From: Diadophis punctatus similis
Lineage: Eukaryota > Chordata > Lepidosauria > Squamata > Dipsadidae
DNA length: 64,000 bases
Assembly (NCBI GenBank): GCA_023053685.1
Contig: JALIGW010000002.1
Span: forward strand, 245,674,177-245,738,176
Direction of reading: 5' to 3'
Each line of letters begins with the position of its first letter. The stretch's first letter is position 1. Below, one piece after another: positions 31,798 through 42,971 of the stretch. A program made the position numbers and the translations under genes. Below the pieces are notes generated by a model, which saw nothing but the letters and a program-made list of their open reading frames with translations, made no database searches and was not told where the DNA came from.

Positions 31798-32232
31798 CAG
31801 TGATGGCGAACCTTTTTTTCCTCGGGTGCCGAAAGCGCGTGCTCGAGCGCTATCGCGGATGTGCGAGTGCCCACACCTATAATTCAATCCCTGGGGAGGG
31901 CAAAAATGGCCTCCCCCACTACCCTGGAGGCCCTCTGGAGGCCAGAAACAGCCTGTTTTCCAACTTCTGGTGGGCCTAGTAGGCCCGTTTTCTGTCCTCC
32001 CCAGGCTCCAGAGGCTTTCCTGGAGCTTGGAGAGGGTGAAAATGCCCTCCCCCACCCGCCGGAGGCCCTCCGGAAGCTGAAAACACCCTCCCAAAGCCTC
32101 TGTGCGAGCCGAAAATCAGATGGCCGGAGTGCACATGCATGTTGGAGCTGAGCTAGGGCAACGGCTCGCGTGCCGGCAGATATGGCTCCGCGTGCCCCCT
32201 GTGGCACGCGTGCCATAGGTTCGCCATCACTG
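31798..32232. mobile_element. CAGTGATGGCGAACC hAT-like element, complete
   Basis: 435 bp, perfect 8-bp duplication TCCTAGGA (31790-31797, 32233-32240), ends CAGTGATGGCGAACC and GGTTCGCCATCACTG. Confidence 0.88.
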
Positions 32233-32254
32233 TCCTAGGAGATATTAAAATGTA

Positions 32255-32740
32255 GGAAATATTCTGTGGAAACATCTGGAAACATGCTTTTTAAACAGAC
32301 AAAAGACTCCTCTTGGAAACCCCCACCCCTGCTAAGCTCACATATTCCTCTCACCTGGCTGAAAGTCTTTTGCATGACAAAACCATAATAGGATTTGCCC
32401 AAGGCCCTTTCATTCAGCCAAAGCTGGATTAGACAAAAGCCAAGAGCCACCCCAGCATGCCCCTGGGGGGTCTGAGAGCCAATGGGATACATTTCTATAC
32501 AGGAAAAGGAAATCTAAGAGGTGGGACCCAACTTAGACTATAAAAACCAGGAACTCAGCATTCCTCTTTCTCTTTTTTCCCTTCACCACACCTGGAACCA
32601 TGTAAGTTACCTTTTCTGTACAGGGGCTCAAGCCATGTGCTCCTGTCCACCATTAAACCTTCCTTCCAAGCAACCTTCATGAATCCAGTGTCTTTTTCCT
32701 CACTTGGAACTGAACCTAAAAGGATATTTCCTTATAACAG
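32255..32740 (+). mobile_element. candidate LTR
   Basis: Features of an LTR in order: TG start near 32255, TATAAAAACC near 32539, CTCTTTCTCTTTTTTCCC downstream, CCATTAAACC as a possible polyadenylation signal near 32650, and an end near TTATAACA (about 32740), followed by TGGGTGGCAAACG, which could be a primer-binding site. No target duplication or second LTR is visible, so the class and even the LTR status are unproven. Confidence 0.4.
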
Positions 32741-32884
32741 GTGGGTGGCAAACGCTGAGGTCCCTTCATTGACAAAACCTCTGTCTAAATCTTCTATATC
32801 TACTGGACTACCGTATCCATCATGGCTTGATTCACACAGCATCTGACTCTCATAAAACTGAGTCCACCATATTGTGGTTTAATT

Positions 32885-33441
32885 CAGGGGCAGGTTGCTC
32901 ACTTACCTCGCTGCCGGAGCCATGCGCTCGCATCTCCACGCTTTGGGGGGTGGCCCTCTCGCTACACGCGTGCGCCCCCTCGCGTGATTTTGCTTTTGCG
33001 CATACGCATTCGCACCGAAATCTTGCAACGGGACGCACGCGCGCGCGAGAGATTTTGGCGCGATTTTGCTTCCGCGCATGCGTGGAGGCAAAATCTCGCC
33101 GAAATCTCTCTCCCGCGTGCGTCTCCTCACAAGATTTTGGCGCGATTTTGCTTCCGCGCATGCGTGGAGGCAAAATCTCGCCGAAATCTCTCTCCCGCGT
33201 GCGTCTCCTCACAAGATTTTGGCGGGATTTTGCTTCCGCGCATGCGCGGAACAAAATTGTGCGAGGGGGCAAAATCTGCGCATGAGCAGAAGCAAAATCT
33301 CTCCAAAATCACTGAAAATTACCAAAAAAAAAATGGCGATGCGCCGGGTGGACATGCAGAGAGGGCTCCGGAGCGGTTGCGAAATCTGCTGCTCCCTACC
33401 GGAGCTGTGTACAGGGCAGCTCTGGCAGGAACCCACCTCTG
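32885..33441. mobile_element. CAGGGGTGGGTTCC hAT-like element with internal repeats
   Basis: Ends CAGGGGCAGGTTGC and GGAACCCACCTCTG; exact 8-bp duplication GTTTAATT (32877-32884, 33442-33449). Between about 33050 and 33245 it carries 2.5 tandem units of about 82 bp, each with GATTTTGGCGCGATTTTGC and CCGCGCATGCG. Confidence 0.86.
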
Positions 33442-33449
33442 GTTTAATT

Positions 33450-33655
33450 GGATGTTTAGATTGGATTCTTGACGAATGTATCTTGTCTTTTTATGTACAC
33501 TGAGAGCTTATGCACCAAAGACAAATTCCTTGTGTGTCCAATCACACTTGGCCAATAAAGAATTCTATTCTATTCTATTCTATTCTATTCTATTCTATTC
33601 TATTCTATTCTATTCTATTCTATTCTATTCTATTCTATACTATTCTATTCTATGT
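33450..33655 (+). mobile_element. CR1-type LINE tail seeding (TATTC)n
   Basis: GATTCTTGACGAATGTATC, TGCACCAAAGACAAATTCC and TTGGCCAATAAAGAATTC lead straight into a (TATTC)n array (33560-33652). The same tail occurs in antisense at 45.5 and 63.0 kb. Confidence 0.85.
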
Positions 33656-33935
33656 CCTGCTTCACCAGCATGCTAATAACAGAATTGTATTTTTAATGTG
33701 TGCCAGAGTGCCCACAGAAAAAAAAGGACATCTTAATATGGCTTGGTTTTTACATACCTATTTGAGGTAGCAAACCATGATTTATGGTGATTTGGCATGT
33801 CATGCCAAGGTATGATGAGCAATATCACACCATGAAGTCAATATTTCTCAACCTCTAGAACTTTTAAGATATTTGGATGGGGGTTTGCAACACTTTACAT
33901 ATGTTGGCCAGGTTGTGGAAGGCTAACCTAGGGAA
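33656..33935. other. no gene recognised
   Basis: Nothing nameable. Confidence 0.45.
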
Positions 33936-34730
33936 TACAGGTAGTCCTCAACGTACAATGGTTCGCTTAGTGATTGTTCAAAGTTACAACTGTACTGAAA
34001 AAAGTGACTTATGACCATTTTTCACAGTTATGGCCATTGCAGCATCCCCATGGTCACGTGATTTACATTTGGATAGCATAACAATAGCAGTAGCATTTAG
34101 ATTTATATACCGCTTCACAGTGCTTTACAGTCCTCTTTAAGCGGTTTACAGAGTCAGCGTATTGCCCCCAACGATCTGGATCCTCTTTTTACCGACCTCG
34201 GAAGGATGGAAGGCTGAGTCAATCTTGAGCTGGTGGGACTGGAACTGCCAAACTGTCGGCAGTCGGCAGAATTAGCCTGCAATACTGCATTCTAACCACT
34301 GCGTCACCACAGCTCCTGTTTGATGTTTGACAACTGACTCACATTTATGATGGTTGCAGACATGCGATCACCTTTTGCGACTTTCTGACAAGCAAAGTCA
34401 ATGGGCAAACCAGATTCACTTAACAACCATGTGACTAACCGTGTCACGTGATCAAAATTCAAAAACTTGGCAACTGGCTCATATTTATGACGGTTGCAGT
34501 GTCCCCAGATCAAGCGAACACCTTTTGCAACCTTCTGACAAGCAAAGTCAACGGGGAAACCAGATTCACTTAACAACCCCCCTGTTACTAACTTAACAAC
34601 TTCTAGTGATTCGCTTAACAACGGTGGCGAGAAAAGTTGTAAAATGGGGCGAAGCTGACTTAACAGCTGTCTTACTTAGCAACATAAATGTTGGACTCCA
34701 TTGTGGTCGTAAGTTAAGGACCACCTCTAA
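33936..34730. mobile_element. CAGGTAGTCC MITE split by a SINE
   Basis: Left 33936-34080 from CAGGTAGTCCTCAACGTAC; right 34319-34730 ending TAAGTTAAGGACCACCTC. E-boxes GTCACGTGAT near 34054 and TCACGTGATC near 34444. Confidence 0.8.
34081..34318 (-). mobile_element. tRNA-derived SINE nested in the MITE
   Basis: Minus strand, head GTGACGCAGTGGTT near 34309, tail ending in CTACTGCTATTGTTATG near 34081. Confidence 0.82.
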
Positions 34731-34859
34731 AAGGTTTGATTCAAGCTATTATGTCAGAAAACTGTTGGATTCGGACTAAACCCGAATTCGGGTTGCGTGA
34801 GTCTGGCTGCTGTTCTTTAGAAATCCAGGCTTAACAAATTGGGCAAGGTTATCGCAGGG

Positions 34860-35370
34860 GTTATTTCCATAAACCATCTCTATTCGGCGCCACTTTTAAA
34901 CCAGCCCAGCCCAAAATACTAAGAAAGGAGGAAGAGATGGATTTGTAATTCTCTGGTCTCTTCTGCAGCGCGGGCTTCGAAGGGTTAAAAGAAGGAAGGA
35001 AAGACCTCCTCCTTTTCCTAGAGTGGTTCCCCCATTGCGTGGTCCTAACCTTTCCTTCCACTGACTAACCGATGCCTGGAATGTCTTGTGATTCGCTGCG
35101 TCTCCCAACCCGCGCGTGGGATTTCGGGAGTCGTAGTCCAGCAACATCCGGACGGCCATGCGTTTGGAAAGGAAAGGAATTCATATGCTAGAAACTTGTG
35201 ATCGGCTTTTGTAATTCGACAAAGGGGTTAAATGAGGTTGAGTGTTTGGATTTCCTAGAAAAGCAAAATCTAGTTTGGCAAGGGGGGTCACAGATTGTAT
35301 AATCTACTTCCTACTTCGCCTCCTGTGGGAAAAAGTAGGGTTTAAATTTCCCAGGCGGTGGCTTAGGATC
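34860..35370. promoter_or_regulatory. promoter-like unique block
   Basis: A moderately CpG-bearing block. Near 35100-35160 it holds CGGGAGTCGTAGTCCAGC; its complement resembles the ZNF143 site ACTACAACTCCCAGAATGC. At 35305-35361 it has GCCTCCTGTGGGAAA and AAATTTCCCAG, homologous to the gene C CpG island at 38615-38670. Probably a relic or alternative promoter; no exon follows that I can identify. Confidence 0.4.
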
Positions 35371-35544
35371 CTACCTAGGTGATATATTTGTTTTTCTGTG
35401 TTTTAGGGGTGAGGGTGGGGGGAAACCGTGCACAGCAAAACGAGATGATGGAGTTAGGGTTTCTGGTTTTGCTTTATTTTTAAATGCTGGCTGAGCTGGG
35501 CTAAGGTTAATTGCTGTGCCCTCCAGGCAGAAATTAATAGAGCT

Positions 35545-36115
35545 GGAAGGGACCTTGGAGGTCTTCTAGTCCAACCCCCTGATCAAGGAGGACACCCTAG
35601 AAACGGCAAATGACAAATCCACCCGTTGAAGTTATTCTCCAGCAGTGGGTTTTTATGTCGGGAAAGTGGATCTCCCAAATTTTGGTTGCAAAGTTCACAG
35701 GTTGTGCTAAACCTGATTTATACTGAACAATTCTTAGCCATCTGGTTCCGCATGATAAGGGTAAACTCAAACCTAATAACAGAATAACAGAGTTGGAAGG
35801 GACCTTGGAGGTCATTCAGGGGTCTCCAACCTTGGCAAGTTTAAGACTTGTGGACTTCAACTCCCAGAATTCCTCAGCCAGCTTTGCTGGCTGAAGAATT
35901 CTGGGAGTTGAAGTCCACAAGTCTTAAAGTTGCCAAGATTGGAGACCCATGTACTAGTGGTCCAACCCCCTGCTTAGACAGGAAACCCTACACCACTTCA
36001 GACAAATGGTTATCCAATATCTTCTTAAAAACTTCCAGTGTTGGAGCATTCACAACTTCTGGAGGCAGGCTGTTCCACTGATTAATTGTTCTGTCAGGAA
36101 TTTTCTCCTTAGTAA
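35545..36115 (-). mobile_element. CR1 LINE 3' fragments with a hAT MITE insertion
   Basis: Antisense CR1 at 35545-35595 and 35780-36115 (GAGTTGGAAGGGACC ... GACAAATGGTTATCC ... TCCTTAGTAATC). A palindromic CAGGGGTCTCCAACC MITE sits at 35817-35951. Confidence 0.75.
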
Positions 36116-36640
36116 TCACATACCTTAATGATGTGTGCACATTTTGGATTTCTGCACTTAGAAATTATATTCTTTTTAAAAATTCTATGAACTTTTCTAC
36201 TAGCCGCCGCCTCCTGCTATGCAGAAGACACAAACATTTTTTTGGAACAGTTATCCACCAGATGTTTGGGTTATAACCTATGAGAATTGAATTGAATTGA
36301 ATCAGAATAGAGCTGGAAGGGACCTTGGTGGTCTTCCAGGAGATCCTGGGTCTTGAGTTGCAGTCCTGATATCTGGCTAGGAGTCTCTAACTGCTCATAA
36401 AATGCCTTCCTCACTGTGGCGAGAGGCATTGAATTTCTTTGAAAAAGATATTGTATCCCTCACAATATGAGATCATCTAAAGTGCCGTTCTTAATACGGT
36501 AATATATGAGCAGCTGCTCTATGTCTACTTCAGAATAAAAAATGATACCTGTAGTTATACCTAGTATATATAGCGGCCATTAAAAATTATCCTGCCTTTA
36601 TTGTTTTTATAAATAAGTCAAGGCTGCAAAGATGCCTTAA
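36116..36640. other. no gene recognised
   Basis: Contains a short antisense CR1 scrap (GAGCTGGAAGGGACCTTGG) near 36308. Otherwise unnamed. Confidence 0.45.
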
Positions 36641-36644
36641 TATT

Positions 36645-36885
36645 CATTCAGAACGCTTTGCGCATGCGCAGAGGGTAAAAGAACCCAAATGGCGGCGTCC
36701 AGGCGGGTGGGGGAAGCGGGTGGGGGATGCCTCACGCTGCGATCGCTATCGGCTCTATGACGACCGACCCGTCCGTCCGAACCGGGAGCATTTCACCCGT
36801 CTTAATGGTGTAAACCGCTTAGAGAGTGCTTGCACTATGAGGCGGTATATAAATCTCACTAATAAATAAATAAATAAATAAATTT
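36645..36885. mobile_element. half of a CAGGGGTGAAATCC hAT element plus SINE tail
   Basis: AACGCTTTGCGCATGCGC to CCGGGAGCATTTCACCC is the right arm of the palindromic hAT type. It is followed by a sense SINE tail TAAACCGCTTAGAGAGTGC with (AAATA)n to 36885. Confidence 0.65.
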
Positions 36886-37054
36886 TGAGGAGGGGGGGGT
36901 TTAGTGGGTGGGTAGTGCTTACTACTAGGTACTGTGATACTATAGTAATAAAAGGTTCTTATTTTTTTGCTTGCTTGCTTAATTCAGTTTAGAAATTGCT
37001 CATCTCAAGTGATTTTGGGCAGCTTACACTATAAAAAAATATGGAATAGTAAAA

Positions 37055-37240
37055 ATGAAGAAAAGAAATAACGCCATACATATGTCTATGGAGATTCTCA
37101 GTCATCCAGGTAATGGTTGTCCCAAAGGTGCTTTTTTCAAGAGGCAATTGGACTTTCCAGATATATATGTTTTTGAAGGCATTTTACTTCTCATCCAAGA
37201 AGCTTCTTCAGCTCTGACTGGATTATTAATTATTACCTAT
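37055..37240. mobile_element. foldback element arm
   Basis: GGAGATTCTCAGTCATCCAG, AAGAGGCAATTGGACTTTCC and CTCATCCAAGAAGCTTCTTC mark one arm of the TCATCCAGGTCATGG family. Confidence 0.7.
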
Positions 37241-37344
37241 TATTAATATTGTACTACTGACTACCTGAACCAGAAAGTCTCCTAAAATTGGTGTTTTTGT
37301 CAACTTTATGATGGGTGGACTTCAACTCCCAGAATTCCCCAGCC

Positions 37345-38500
37345 AGCCAAGTATCTATCAATCAATAATCGATGACTGGATAACTGCGTTCCTGTCAAAC
37401 AGACAAGTGGTCAAAATAGGGAGCGCCCTATCAAATCCCGTTCCTGTTAACAGCGGTGTACCCCAAGGCAGCATACTGGGACCCACACTCTTCATACTCT
37501 ATATAAATGACCTTTGCGATCACATTACAAACGACTGTGTTCTCTTCGCCGATGATGTAAAACTCTTCAACACCACCGACAATACTGCTATCCTCCAAAA
37601 AGACCTTGATTTTGTTTCAGAATGGTCAAACATCTGGCAACTCCAAATCTCAACCAACAAATGCTCTGTCCTACACATTGGCAAAAAAAAATCAGAACAT
37701 TAAATACAAGCTGAAAAGTCAAGACCTTACAGACGACCATCACTCTGTCAAAGACCTTGGAATACTTATATCAAATGACCTAAGTGCCAAAGCCCACTGC
37801 AACAACATTGCCAAAAAAGCTTCAAGAGTTGTTAACCTAATCTTATGTAGCTTCTTCTCCGGTAATATCACACTACTAACCAGAGCATACAAAACATTCG
37901 CCAGACCTATCCTCAAATACAGCTCATCTGTCTGGAAACCACACCGCATATCGGACATAAATACATTAGAAAGTGTCCAGAGATACTTTACAAGAAGAGT
38001 CCTCCACTCCTCTACTCGCAACAGAATACCTTACGCAACCAGACTTGAAATCCTGGGCTTAGAAAGCTTAGAACTACGTCGCCTTCGGCACGACCTAAGC
38101 ATAACTCATAAAATTATCTGCTACAACGTCCTTCCTGTCAACGACTACTTCAGCTTCAACCACAACAATACACGAGCACAAAACAGATACAAATTCAAAG
38201 TGAACCGCTCCAAACTTGACTGTAGAAAATACGACTTTAGCAACAGAGTGGTAAATGCCTGGAATTCACTACCTGACTCTGTGGTTTCGTCACCAAACCC
38301 CCAAAACTTTACTCTTAGACTGTCCACTGTTGACCTCACCCGATTCCTAAGAGGTCAGTAAAGGGCGTGCATAAATGCACCAGCGTGCCTACCGTCCCTG
38401 TCCTAATGTTCCCGCTTATCAGTACCCATCTTATGTATACAAACAATGTTTTATCTATGTATATTACCAACACGTACTTGACAAAATAAACAAACAAACA
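37345..38500 (+). pseudogene. CR1-type LINE, 5'-truncated, with reverse transcriptase core
   Basis: Encodes the reverse transcriptase region GVPQGSILGPTLFILYINDL and the catalytic FADDVKL box, then thumb and C-terminal region ending LTRFLRGQ at 38361. A 3' UTR (GGGCGTGCATAAATGC) and an (AAAC)n tail reach about 38500. The frame shifts within a 9-A run at 37683-37691, so ORF2 is split. The 5' end stops near 37345; about half of ORF2, including the endonuclease, is missing. Confidence 0.9.
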
Positions 38501-38509
38501 AACAAACCG

Positions 38510-39010
38510 CCTCCCCCTACGTTCCCCCTTTTCACCTTTTCAACCCCAGCCCTCCCCGCTTCCTAGAGAGGACAGGAAGTTGCGGCGGGGAGGGCGGGAT
38601 GTAAACAGTCCCGGTCACTTCCGGCCCCGCCTCCCGTGGGAAAGTGGCCTTTGAATTTCCCAGCTCGTGGGAGGGGAGATCGGGGTGAGTGCAAAAGGGC
38701 AGCGGGGCGGTGGCGGCGGCGGCTTCTTCCCGGACGAGAAGCCCGGAGGTAGCCCGACTTTTTCCTTCTACCGGGCGGGGCTCCTGGGCTTGGATGGCCA
38801 AAGCCAGGGCGGGGTGGGTGGGAGTTCAGATGGAGGAAGTTTGCCTTTGCCGGGGAAGAAGAAGGCCGACCTGCTCGCAGCAATCCCGGGAAGGGAGAAA
38901 AGGGAGCTGCCGCGCCCGCCCGCTTGCAGGCGGCTCCCGGGGGGTGGGGGGGGTTAAAACACAGGGAGAGGAAAAACGGGGGACGCGGGTTGCATCCTTT
39001 TCTGAAATGC
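38510..39010 (+). promoter_or_regulatory. CpG island, likely promoter and noncoding exon 1 of gene C
   Basis: GC- and CpG-rich, unlike its flanks, with TCACTTCCGGCCCCGCCTCC (ETS- and SP1-like) around 38615-38635. A consensus donor ATCGGG/GTGAGT (break after 38684) could end a noncoding exon 1 spliced to the acceptor at 44373, 5.7 kb downstream. No TATA box is evident, as usual for zinc-finger gene promoters. The linkage is inference from order and orientation. Confidence 0.6.
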
Positions 39011-39438
39011 AACGATGAGAAGCTTTTGCAAAAAATATTAATTAATTAATTAATTGATTGATTAATTAATTAAGAAAAATAAAACGGGGAAAAGGGATCT
39101 GGGGCGAGGTGGGGGGGGGAGGGAGGACCCCCCTCCCCCCAAAAAGAACACCCCCGCGAAGCGATTTCAGGGGGAGGAAGGTGGAAAAGTTCTACCTAAA
39201 AGGCTTAGCTCGGGTTGCAGGCTGCCGATCGTGGCTTGTGGCCGTCGTGGCTTGTTTAAAAGGGCTTTCAAAGTCTCCAAGTTTCTTCCACAGGGTGGGG
39301 CACCCTCCCCCCAAAAAGAAAATCTGGAAGAGCCCAGAAAGATGGAGAGAAACGGAGAGGGTTGTTTCAGTTGCAGAGCCCTGTAGTTTATAGAGTTTGT
39401 CTGGGAGTGGGCTGAATGAAATGACATGAAAGAAGCAG
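39011..39438. other. GC-rich flank of the CpG island, no gene
   Basis: Starts with a (TTAA)n stretch at 39037-39075, then purine-rich sequence. Probably gene C intron 1. Confidence 0.5.
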
Positions 39439-39439
39439 G

Positions 39440-39660
39440 GCTCTCCAAACATGGCAACTTTTAAAGATTTGTGGACTTCAAGTCCCAGGATTCCCCAGCC
39501 AGCATACTCAACTCTGGGAGTTGAAGTCCACAAGCTGGGGAATTCTGGGAGTTGAAGTCCGTAAGTCTTATAAAGTTGCCCAGAAATCTGCTAGCTGGGG
39601 AATTCTGGGACTTGAAGTCCGTAAGTCTTACAAAGTGGCCCAGTTTGGAGAGCCGTGCAA
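39440..39660. mobile_element. CAGGGATCTCCAACC hAT MITE, rearranged
   Basis: GGCTCTCCAAACATGGCAAC start, then three copies of CTGGGGAATTCTGGGA.TTG-like arms in a row, ending CAGTTTGGAGAGCCGTG. One arm has been duplicated. Confidence 0.7.
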
Positions 39661-39734
39661 TCGAGAGAGGCAGAATTGTTCCGAGGGTTGTGAGACTCCC
39701 AGGAGAAGGAGAAAAATGAAATAAAATGGCAGCT

Positions 39735-39955
39735 GTGTCCCAAAGGTGCTTTTTCAAAAGGCAACTGGACTTTGTTTTTCTTGAAGAGGTTTCGCTTCTC
39801 ATCCAAGAAGCTTCTTCAATAAGAATCATCATTCAGAACTGAGGAAGCTTCTTGGATGAGAAGTGAAACCTCTTCAAGGAAAAACCAAGAAAGTCCAGTT
39901 GCCTTTTTTGTGGGGGGAATCTTTGGGACAACCATGACCTGGATGACTGAGAGTA
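39735..39955. mobile_element. foldback element, short copy
   Basis: TGTCCCAAAGGTGCTTTTTC and TTGGGACAACCATGACCTGG in inverted arrangement around AATAAGAATCATCATTC near 39825. Confidence 0.75.
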
Positions 39956-39989
39956 CAGTACAGTACAGTAGGAAAGAATAGAACAGAAC

Positions 39990-40570
39990 CAATTAGAAGG
40001 GACCTTGGAGGTCTAGTCCAACCCCCTGCTTAGGCAGGAAACCCTCTACCATTTTCAGACAAATGATTGTCCAATCTCTTCTTAAAAACTCCCAGTGTTG
40101 GAGCATTCACAACTTCTGGAGGCAAATCTCTGTAGACAAATGGTAGTAGCTATGCTCCCTACAAAGATGAGAGCAGCAGACCGGTTAGCAGTACCTGGCC
40201 TTTGGATTTTGGGAGTGAGTCAAAACAGCTACACAACTCCCTCCATTTTGAATGTTTGTATACCTCAAACGTCTGTCATTTCAGAATCGTGGTTGAAGCA
40301 TTGGATTAGCTCTAAGAAGAACTTGGTTTGTGTATCTCCTTAGCTGTGGTTCCCACACTTTGTGTCACTTGCTCATTCTCAAGCGACCTACCTTGCAAGG
40401 CAGTTGTAACAACAACAACAACAGAGTTGGAAGGGACCTTGGAGGTCTTCTAGTCCAACCCCTTGCTCAGGCAGGAGACCCTCTACCATTTCAGACAAAT
40501 GGCTGTCCGGTCTTTTCTTAAAATACTTCCAATGTTGGAACAGCCACAACTTCTGGAGCCAAGTTGTGGT
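39990..40570 (-). mobile_element. two antisense CR1 LINE 3' fragments
   Basis: 39990-40130 and 40424-40570 both run from AAGGGACCTTGGAGG to ACAACTTCTGGAG. They are separate truncated copies; 40131-40423 holds nothing I can name. Confidence 0.75.
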
Positions 40571-40904
40571 GAGGAATAGCAAGGAGAAAAAAAAAGAAAT
40601 GCACCTCACAGATATCATGATTTTTAAGAGGTTGAAACAAAGAGAAAGGGTTTTGCACCTCTGCTATTTAATCCGTTCATTAATGATATTGATATTGAGA
40701 AGAAAACAAACTTCCAGTAAAGGTGAGAAATAGGAAGTTGTCCATATTACTTTACACAAATGATTTATTCTCAGAAAAGTTGCCTAGGCCTTGGATAGTG
40801 ATTGCTCCTTAAATTGTCTAATTGTGATAAATTGGTTGAAAAGAATGCCATCGAAGTCGCCTTAACCCCCCCCCCCCACTCCTCCCTTATAGTAGATTTC
40901 ATAG
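40571..40904. other. no gene recognised
   Basis: Poly-C run near 40867-40878; no exon seen. Confidence 0.45.
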
Positions 40905-40945
40905 AATAGAAACTTAGAATAACAGCGTTGGAAGGGACCTTAGGG

Positions 40946-41327
40946 CATTGATGGCGAACCTTTTTTTCCTTGGGTGCCAAAAGTGCATGCATGCGTGCTA
41001 TCGCACATGCGCGAGTGCCCACACCCATAATTCACTGCCTGAGGAGGGCAAAAATGGCCTCCCCCGCCCCCCGGAGGCCCTCTGGAGGCCGGAAATGGCC
41101 TTTTCCCCAACTTCTGGTGGGCCCGGTAGGCTTCCCTGGAACCTGGGGAGGGCAAAAACTCCCTCCCCCATCCCCCCGGAGGCCCTCTGGAAGCCGAAAA
41201 CATTCTCCCAGAGCCTCCATGCGAGCCAAAAATCAGTGCTGGAGCTGAGCTAGGCAACGGTCGCGTGCCGGCAGATATAGCTCTGCGTGCCACCTGTGGC
41301 ACGCGTGCCATAGGTTCGCCATCACTG
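40946..41327. mobile_element. CAGTGATGGCGAACC hAT-like element (layer 1)
   Basis: Exact 8-bp duplication CCTTAGGG (40938-40945, 41328-41335); ends CATTGATGGCGAACC and GGTTCGCCATCACTG. Confidence 0.87.
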
Positions 41328-41379
41328 CCTTAGGGGGTCTTCTAGTCCAACCTCTTGCTTGAACATGAGACCCTATACC

Positions 41380-41740
41380 TGTGATGGGAACCTATGGCAC
41401 ACGTGCCAGAGGTGGCACGCAGCGCCCCCTCTGTGGGCCCATGAGCCGTCGGCCCAGTTCAGCTCTGCTGTTCATGGGTGCATGCCTCCTGCCAGCCAGC
41501 TGGTCTTCGGGTCTCTGCCGCACATGCGCAGGGGGCGTGGCGTGTGTGTGTGGAGCGCTACGTGCATGCGCGGGGGGAGGTGCATGCAGGGGCCATGCAT
41601 GTGGGGACGCATGTGCGGGGGTGGGACGGATACATAGGGATGCGCACACATTGCATTTTGGGGATTTGGGCATGCACATGTGCATTCACGTGCATGCACA
41701 CGCTTTGGGCACTCAGTCCGGAAAAGGTTAGTCATCACTG
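41380..41740. mobile_element. CAGTGATGGCGAACC hAT-like element, diverged (layer 2)
   Basis: Exact 8-bp duplication CCTATACC (41372-41379, 41741-41748). Ends TGTGATGGGAACC and GGTTAGTCATCACTG. Interior rich in GCATGCGC and GTGTGTG words. Confidence 0.84.
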
Positions 41741-41747
41741 CCTATAC

Positions 41748-42337
41748 CAGGTGTCGGCAACCTTAAACACTCAAAGAGCCACAAAGGCCCTAACCGGAAG
41801 CCCCCCATTCAATTCTGGAGCCGACCGGAAGTCCGGTTCCCACACCATAGAGTCTCCTCCCAGCAGTCCTAACCGAAAGCTATCAGTCCTAATCAAAAAC
41901 CCTATCAATTATGGAGCTGACCGGAAAACCCGCCCCTTGCCATAGAGTCTCCTCCTGGCATTCAATAGCAATAGCAATAGCACTTAGACTTATATACCGC
42001 TTCATAGTGCTTTACAGCCCTCTCTAAGCGGTTTACAGAGTTCAGCATATTGCCCCCAACAATCTGGGTCCTCATTTTACCGACCTCAGAAGGATGGAAG
42101 GCTGAGTCAACCTTGAGCCGGTGAGATTTGAACAGCTGAACTGCTGAACTAGCAATCAGCTGAAGTAGGTTGCAGTGCTGCTTTTAACCACTGCGCCACC
42201 TCAGCTCCTATGCCCTGCTTCCCCCCTCCCCCAACCAGAAGCTCCTCTCAAAATTGTGGTGCCGACCGGTGACGGAGCCACAGCAGAGGGATGAAAGAGC
42301 CACATGCGGCTCCAGAGCCGCAGGTTGCTGACCCCTG
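41748..42337. mobile_element. hAT-like element, CAGGTGTCGGCAACC type (layer 3)
   Basis: Ends CAGGTGTCGGCAACC and GGTTGCTGACCCCTG; GCCTATAC / GCCCATAC flank it (7 of 8). Its left duplication overlaps the right one of the preceding element, so the two landed side by side. Contains a SINE at 41962-42209. Confidence 0.84.
41962..42209 (-). mobile_element. tRNA-derived SINE nested in the hAT element
   Basis: Tail (AATAGC)n at 41962, body AAGCGGTTTACAGAG, head GGTGGCGCAGTGGTT near 42200. Confidence 0.83.
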
Positions 42338-42484
42338 GCCCATACCATTCCAGACAAGTGGCTGTCCAGTCTCTTAAAAGCCTCCAATGATGGGGCATCC
42401 ACAACTTCTGAAGGCAAGCCACTGGTTAATTGATCTAATTGAAGAAATTTCTCTTTAGTTCCAGGTTGCTTCTCTCCTTGGTTA

Positions 42485-42971
42485 AAAATCTATGGAGATT
42501 CTCAGTCATCCAGGTCATGGTTGTCCCAAATGTGCTTTTTCCAAGAGGCAACTGGACTTTACGGTTTTTATTTGAAGACGTTTTGCTTCTCATCCAAGAA
42601 GCTTCTTCAGCTCTGGGCTGGATGATGGGGAATGGAAGGATTTATACTCCTTGCAGACAGCTGGTCATTTGCATCCTGTTAGAGAGTCGTTGAGGCCATT
42701 TGGAGGTTTATATGAATGGATTTCCAGAAAAAATGCAGACTACAGGAACCAGGAGCATGCTCAGGTGACCTTGAGGACACAGATAAACCTCCAAGTGGCC
42801 TCAACGACTCTCTAAAAAGAATGCAAATGACCAGCAGTTTGCAAGGAGTATAAATCCTTCCATTCCCCACCATCCAGTCAGAGCTGAAGAAGCTTCTTGG
42901 ATGAGAAGCGAAACATTTTCAAGGAAAAACCAAGAAAGTCCAGTTGCCTCTTGAAAAAAGCACCTTTGGGG
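42485..42971. mobile_element. foldback element, complete copy (layer 4)
   Basis: 487-bp palindrome with a perfect 13-bp duplication CTCTCCTTGGTTA (42472-42484, 42972-42984). Arms share GTTTATACTCCTTGCAGAC-like and AAGAAGCTTCTTC words. A 13-bp duplication does not fit hAT or TA families; a Penelope-like or other retroposon origin is possible but unproven. Confidence 0.83.

Noticed and set aside
33045..33245. CRISPR-like regular repeats
   Set aside because: The 82-bp units are direct tandem copies without unique spacers, inside a hAT element of a vertebrate genome.
42840..42960. Possible hammerhead ribozyme in the foldback element (GGATGAGAAGCGAAAC)
   Set aside because: Superficially like CUGAUGAG...CGAAAC, but the invariant C3/U4 positions differ and helix III would have no loop. 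Not supported.
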